Shown here piece after piece: positions 60,001 to 64,000 of a DNA stretch of 64,000 nucleotides (position 1 is its first letter; each line of letters starts with the position of its first letter). The position numbers and the translations under genes are program-made. The stretch spans positions 14,573-78,572 of the forward strand of contig JALNZG010000013.1 of assembly GCA_023229425.1 (NCBI GenBank), read 5' to 3'. The notes under the pieces are model-generated. The model was not told the origin of the DNA. It saw only the letters and a program-made list of their open reading frames with translations, and did not search any database. This DNA comes from Ignavibacteriaceae bacterium (lineage in GTDB: Bacteria; Bacteroidota; Ignavibacteria; Ignavibacteriales; Ignavibacteriaceae).

Positions 60001-60575
60001 TATTGAATCCCTAACGGGATTCTTTCTCGTGTCTTGTGTCTTTGTTACAAATATTCAACCCGATGGGATTGCATTTATTCAATCGTTCTTACCTTAAAAC
60101 TTTTGCAAAACAATCGCCAACCAAATTATTACTCCAACACCATAGGTGTTGAATCTTTGTAACTCAAAATCCATCCAGTAACTAACATTCCCATCTACCT
60201 GGCGGCAGACAAGTCGGGAATGAATATTTTTCATACCATTGCTAGTTGTTTAGCCCTTAGCCAAAACGGAGCGGTTTCGACCACTCCCTACGTTTTTGAA
60301 ATTTATTTTATTGTATGGAACGCTCGAGAGCGTTCCATAAATGCCATATACGCATATCATTTTTCTGTGTTAAACCTCCGAGGTACGCCCTATGCGTACC
60401 TCGAAGGTTTTTGCATCTCTGTTTCTTTCCTATAAAGTTCTCTGTCGGGTAGCTCGTTCAGTCTCTTCGCTCGACCTTCGCAGTCTTACCTTTCTTTCGA
60501 TACGCTTCACAGTTTGTCACAGTCCACCATCATGAAAACAACATGCGCAAAACATACCTTCGGTATGTTTCTTGC
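60001..60575. repeat. Gene-free spacer filled with a chain of distinct hairpins
   Basis: The interval 59883-60587 has no supported gene. It contains at least seven different dyads: GAATCCC/GGGATTC (60005-60022), a bulged CAACCC/GGGATTG (60055-60071), CAACACC/GGTGTTG (60135-60151), CATTCCC/GGGAATG (60186-60222, enclosing ACCTGGCGGCAGACAAGTC), AAAACGGAGCGGT/ACC...CGTTTT (about 60263-60296), TATGGAACGCTC/GAGCGTTCCATA (60314-60339) and AAACATACC/GGTATGTTT (60550-60570), plus the long hairpin at 60372-60410. The left part repeats the form ATTGAATCCC / ATTCAACCC with TTGTTACAAATATT between. No transposase is present. Confidence 0.65.
60372..60410. terminator. Long near-perfect hairpin
   Basis: AAACCT-C-CGAGGTACGC at 60372-60388 pairs with GCGTACCTCG-A-AGGTTT at 60394-60410 around CCTAT, 16 pairs with one C-A mismatch, followed by TT. 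It could end transcription on either strand, but it is about 180 bases past the stop of the Fn3 gene, so a repeat-unit origin is equally likely. Confidence 0.4.
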
Positions 60576-60587
60576 TTCTTGGCACAA

Positions 60588-63500
60588 TTAATCCTTGAGG
60601 CACCGAATCCTGAAACCGTATTCCTTACCGTCATTGCCCAAGTAGATACCACTATCATAGTAGTTCAGGTTCAAGATGTACGCGCTCGTTGCATCGTACT
60701 CTGTAGAACTCCAAAAGGTAGTGGCGACCCCTAAATCGCCGAAGTGACCATTGGTGGTGCGGTAGCCCACTAACAAAGCAGAGAAACCGCTTGCGTTTGT
60801 TCCGGCTCCATTTCCCGTTCCTTGTCCTACTTCTTTTAATGCGTTTCCATCATTATTTACTGCTGTGGCTAATGTTTGTAACTCCGCTTTTGTTGGTATG
60901 TGCCAACCGGTTGGGCAAATGCCTTTTGTGCCGGGTGTGGTGCTATATGCCATTGCTTCATTCCATTGGTACAAACCGCCATAAGTTGTGCAATTTGCTG
61001 CGTTATTATCATAACAGTATTTTTCTATTGTACTGTTATTACTTGCGTCAGCACTTCCTATTATCATCGTGCCAACATCAAGGTTTTCTTTCAGCCAATA
61101 TTGGGTTCCTATTATTATAATATTGTATGCCTTCCCATCATACATTATGAATGAGGGGTTTAATTGAACATTAAATTTATAATCAGAATTACTCATAAAT
61201 ATTTGAGTAGTATAACTAAAATATCTTTGTTTACTAAAAGTAACTTTTCTCTGTCCCTGCGGTACAGTAGGTACTTGATAATATCCGGTAAAATCTGATG
61301 TTGTTACCAACTGGGAATTAGTTCCATCATCATTTAGGACGGTAATAGTAACTTCTGCTAAAGGTTGATTATTATCAGAAGATACTATTGTTCCGGTAAG
61401 ATTATGAGTATACAAAGCAGAGGTCATTTCTATGTTTAATGTATTCACTCCAGCAACTAATATTAGCATATTTGAATATGAATCATAGCCACTTTTTGTG
61501 GCTTGCAGAGTTCTTTGACCCTCTATTAAATTACTTAATGTATATTTTCCATCTGAACCAGTTGTAGCAGATTGATTATATATAGTGACGATCACTCCAG
61601 ATACCGGGATGGTAGTTCCAGCATAGTATGCATATCCTGTTAAAGATGCAGATTGCCCAATTGTAGTAAACGACCATATTGGTGTTGACCAAGAAGATGT
61701 ACCGTAACTATTTATTGCACTTACTCTCCAGTAATAGGGAGTTGAATTACTTAATCCAGTGATCTGCGGGCTCGTTAAATTTCCAACACTCTGGTTATAA
61801 ACAAAACTAGAGAAATCACTTTTCGTTGATACTTGCAAGGTGTAGCTTGTAGCTGTTGCACTTGCATTCCATGTTAATGTTGGTGATATCGCTACATCAA
61901 CCGCACTATTAGCCGGTGTCGCTAATGTCGGAGCTGCCGGTGGAGTTCCTAATATAGTAAACGACCATATTGGTGTTGACCAAGAAGATGTACCGTAACT
62001 ATTTGTTGCACTTACCCGCCAGTAATAAGGTGTTGAATTACTTAATCCAGTGATCTGCTGGCTTGTTACATTTCCAACACTTTGGTTATAAACAAAACTA
62101 GAAAAATTACTTTGCGTTGATACTTGCAAGGTGTAGCTTGTAGCTGTTGCACTTGCATTCCAAGTTAGAGTCGGAGATACGGAAATATCAACTGCGTTAT
62201 TTGTAGGTGTTGCCAAAGTTGGTGATGCCGGTGCTGTTCCTAAGGTCGTGAATGACCAAGGAGTTGAATAAGCAGAAGTTCCGTAACTGTTCGTAGCACT
62301 TACTTTCCAGTAGTAGGGAGTCAAGTTGCTTAATCCCGTGATCTGCTGGCTTGTTAAATTTCCAACACTCTGGTTATAAACAAAACTAGAGAAATTACTT
62401 TGCGTCGATACTTGCAAGGTGTAGCTTGTAGCTGTAGCACTTGCATTCCAAGTTAGAGTCGGAGATACGGAAATATCAACTACGTTATTTGTAGGGGTTG
62501 CCAATACCGGTGATGCCGGTGCTGTTCCTAAGGTCGTGAATGACCAAGGAGTTGAATAAGCAGAAGTATCGTAACTATTTGTTGCACTTACTTTCCAGTA
62601 GTAGGGAGTTAAGTTGCTTAATCCCGTGATCTGCCGGCTCGTTAAATTTCCAACACTCTGGTTATAAACAAAACTAGAGAAATCACTTTGCGCCGATACT
62701 TGCAAGGTGTAGCTTGTAGCTGTAGCACTTGCATTCCAAGTTAGAGTCGGAGATACGGAAATATCAACTGCGTTATTTGTAGGTGTTGCCAATACCGGTG
62801 ATGCCGGTGCTGTTCCTAAGGTCGTGAATGACCAAGGAGTTGAATAAGCGGAAGTACCGTAACTATTTGTTGCACTTACTTTCCAGTAGTAGGGAGTTAA
62901 GTTGCTTAATCCAGTTACTTGTTGATTTGTACTCGTAAGTCCGTTCTGGTTATAAACGAAACTAGAAAAATTACTTTGCGTTGATACTTGCAAGGTGTAG
63001 CTTGTAGCTGTAGCACTTGCATTCCAAGTTAGAGTCGGGGATACGGAAATATCAACTGCGTTATTTGTAGGGGTTGCCAATACCGGTGATGCCGGTGCTG
63101 TTCCTAAGGTCGTGAATGACCAAGGAGTTGAATAAGCAGAAGTACCGTAACTATTTGTTGCACTTACTTTCCAGTAGTAGGGAGTTAAGTTGCTTAATCC
63201 CGTGATCTGCCGGCTCGTTAAATTTCCAACACTCTGGTTATAAACAAAACTAGAGAAATCACTTTGCGTCGATACTTGCAAGGTGTAGCTTGTAGCTGTT
63301 GCACTTGCATTCCAAGTTAGAGTCGGAGATACGGAAATATCAACTGCGTTATTTGTAGGTGTTGCCAATACCGGTGATGCCGGTGGAGTTCCTAATGTAG
63401 TAAATGACCATATTGGTGTTGACCAAGAAGAAGTACCATAACTATTTGTTGCACTTACCCGCCAGTAATAGGGAGTTGAATTACTTAATCCAGTGATCTG

Positions 63501-64000
63501 CTGGCTCGTTAAATTTCCAACACTCTGGTTATAAACAAAACTAGAGAAATCACTTTTTGTTGATACTTGCAATGTATAGCTTGTAGCTGTAGCACTTGCA
63601 TTCCAAGTTAGAGTCGGAGATACGGAAATATCAACTGCGTTATTTGTAGGTGTTGCCAATACCGGTGATGCAGGCGCTGTTCCTAAGGTTGTGAATGACC
63701 AAGGAGTTGAATAAGCGGAGGTTCCGTAACTATTTGTTGCACTTACTTTCCAGTAATAGGGAGTTAAGTTGCTTAATCCCGTGATCTGCTGGCTCGTTAA
63801 ATTTCCAACACTCTGGTTATAAACAAAACTAGAGAAATCACTTTTCGTTGATACTTGCAAGGTGTAGCTTGTAGCTGTTGTACTTGCATTCCAAGTTAGA
63901 GTCGGAGATACGGAAATATCAACTGCGTTATTTGTAGGTGTTGCCAATACCGGTGATGCAGGCGCTGTTCCTAAGGTCGTGAATGACCAAGGAGTTGAAT
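60588..64000 (-). CDS. Large Fn3-repeat surface protein with FISUMP-like C-terminus (cut by window edge)
   Basis: The minus-strand frame is open through the right edge, so the N-terminus is outside the window; over 1130 residues are visible. Eight complete Fn3-like repeats of 96-97 residues, nearly identical (SPTLTWNASATATSYTLQVS, then GLSNLTPYYWKVSATNSYGT), are followed by two carboxypeptidase-regulatory-like beta domains (VSGVIVTIYNQSATTGSDGK and LAEVTITVLNDDGTNSQLVT) and a C-terminal ~187-residue domain: IGTQYWLKENLDVGTM, CPTGWHIPTKAELQTL, FWSSTEYDAT, GFRIRCLKD. The last matches the Fibrobacter succinogenes major paralogous (FISUMP) domain. It is probably secreted or displayed and may bind polysaccharide or surfaces; no sorting signal is visible at the C-terminus. 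Role in adhesion is inferred. Confidence 0.88.
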   Translation of the reverse strand, partial: STPWSFTTLGTAPASPVLATPTNNAVDISVSPTLTWNASTTATSYTLQVSTKSDFSSFVYNQSVGNLTSQQITGLSNLTPYYWKVSATNSYGTSAYSTPWSFTTLGTAPASPVLATPTNNAVDISVSPTLTWNASATATSYTLQVSTKSDFSSFVYNQSVGNLTSQQITGLSNSTPYYWRVSATNSYGTSSWSTPIWSFTTLGTPPASPVLATPTNNAVDISVSPTLTWNASATATSYTLQVSTQSDFSSFVYNQSVGNLTSRQITGLSNLTPYYWKVSATNSYGTSAYSTPWSFTTLGTAPASPVLATPTNNAVDISVSPTLTWNASATATSYTLQVSTQSNFSSFVYNQNGLTSTNQQVTGLSNLTPYYWKVSATNSYGTSAYSTPWSFTTLGTAPASPVLATPTNNAVDISVSPTLTWNASATATSYTLQVSAQSDFSSFVYNQSVGNLTSRQITGLSNLTPYYWKVSATNSYDTSAYSTPWSFTTLGTAPASPVLATPTNNVVDISVSPTLTWNASATATSYTLQVSTQSNFSSFVYNQSVGNLTSQQITGLSNLTPYYWKVSATNSYGTSAYSTPWSFTTLGTAPASPTLATPTNNAVDISVSPTLTWNASATATSYTLQVSTQSNFSSFVYNQSVGNVTSQQITGLSNSTPYYWRVSATNSYGTSSWSTPIWSFTILGTPPAAPTLATPANSAVDVAISPTLTWNASATATSYTLQVSTKSDFSSFVYNQSVGNLTSPQITGLSNSTPYYWRVSAINSYGTSSWSTPIWSFTTIGQSASLTGYAYYAGTTIPVSGVIVTIYNQSATTGSDGKYTLSNLIEGQRTLQATKSGYDSYSNMLILVAGVNTLNIEMTSALYTHNLTGTIVSSDNNQPLAEVTITVLNDDGTNSQLVTTSDFTGYYQVPTVPQGQRKVTFSKQRYFSYTTQIFMSNSDYKFNVQLNPSFIMYDGKAYNIIIIGTQYWLKENLDVGTMIIGSADASNNSTIEKYCYDNNAANCTTYGGLYQWNEAMAYSTTPGTKGICPTGWHIPTKAELQTLATAVNNDGNALKEVGQGTGNGAGTNASGFSALLVGYRTTNGHFGDLGVATTFWSSTEYDATSAYILNLNYYDSGIYLGNDGKEYGFRIRCLKD
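61657..64000 (-). repeat. Tandem 288/291-bp repeats encoding Fn3 domains
   Basis: Eight full units and part of a ninth at the edge. Two subtypes alternate: units ending GTSAYSTPWSFTTLG (288 bp) and units ending SSWSTPIWSFT(T/I)LG (291 bp). Long stretches are identical at the DNA level, including synonymous sites, and the fourth unit has a divergent segment (NQNGLTSTNQQVTGLSN) in place of NQSVGNLTSQQITGLSN. The pattern indicates recent duplication and gene conversion. Confidence 0.9.

Noticed and set aside
60543..61154. Plus-strand open frames at the start of the Fn3 gene region
   Set aside because: They lie opposite the FISUMP-like domain and the 60550 hairpin; composition and motifs support the minus-strand gene only.
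61657..64000. Regular 290-bp spaced repeats as a CRISPR array
   Set aside because: Repeat length, continuous coding frame and absence of unique spacers show tandem Fn3 domains, not CRISPR.

Overview
The window is an AT-rich, gene-dense piece of chromosome from a member of the Bacteroidota/Ignavibacteria group. The evidence for that placement is the set of SPOR- and OmpP1/FadL-type envelope genes, a fused E1 alpha/beta dehydrogenase, promoters of the TTTG-N20-TAnnTTT(G) type used by Bacteroidota, weak or absent Shine-Dalgarno sequences at many starts, a C-terminal FISUMP-like domain on a large Fn3-repeat surface protein, and HpnCDE squalene genes. An Ignavibacteria-like organism is my best guess; it is an inference, not a measured placement.

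Layout. 1-18787 is almost entirely minus strand: a gamma-glutamyltranspeptidase cut by the left edge, an MCE/MlaD lipid-transport protein, ssb, a SPOR lipoprotein, an SGNH hydrolase with a FadL-like porin, a split biotin-dependent carboxylase (AccC plus biotin carrier), mutS2-cvpA-yqeY, tonB, a secreted phosphoesterase, the K+ transporter Kup and two APC permeases. 19134-32469 is plus strand and contains the accessory part: two envelope proteins of unknown role, a DinB-like protein, a Gre-like factor, a single-chain type ISP/IIG-like restriction-modification enzyme, an unrecognised 601-residue membrane protein, then an amino acid permease and polA. 32532-57259 returns to the minus strand: hpnE-hpnD-hpnC, tRNA-Leu(CAG), a class A penicillin-binding protein, an LpxH-like hydrolase, an M1 peptidase, E1 dehydrogenase, an MgtC-like protein, an aldehyde dehydrogenase, a SpoIIE-type phosphatase, an M64 peptidase, and a tightly overlapping run pabBC / fni-polyprenyl synthase-ptsH-ptsI-pgi/pmi-receiver-pyrE-mscS. 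The end holds an MFS sugar transporter (+), ppk2 (-), a 0.7-kb gene-free hairpin array, and the 3' part of a giant Fn3-repeat gene that runs off the right edge.

How genes work together. Isoprenoid supply (type 2 IPP isomerase, prenyl diphosphate synthase) and squalene formation (HpnC, HpnD, HpnE) are both encoded, about 20 kb apart; no squalene cyclase is present here. EI and HPr of the PTS are present without any sugar-specific EII, which suggests a regulatory phosphorelay. Cell envelope functions (PBP1A, LpxH, FadL, TonB, MlaD, SPOR) are spread through the window.

Most unusual signals. (1) A promoter/leader module occurs upstream of three plus-strand genes (near 19052, 22575 and 25857). 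Two copies flank the restriction-modification gene as a roughly 130-bp direct repeat with an exact 27-base block in the untranslated leader, tying the RM gene to the unknown 601-residue membrane protein. (2) Two MITE-like elements share terminal inverted repeats (21261-21430, 35676-35819), one ending next to the tRNA-Leu 3' end. (3) Many intergenic spaces hold degenerate short-period arrays, often in inverted arms. (4) A family of small GC-rich palindromic units is present, one apparently inserted in frame in pabBC. (5) A chain of hairpins fills 60001-60575.
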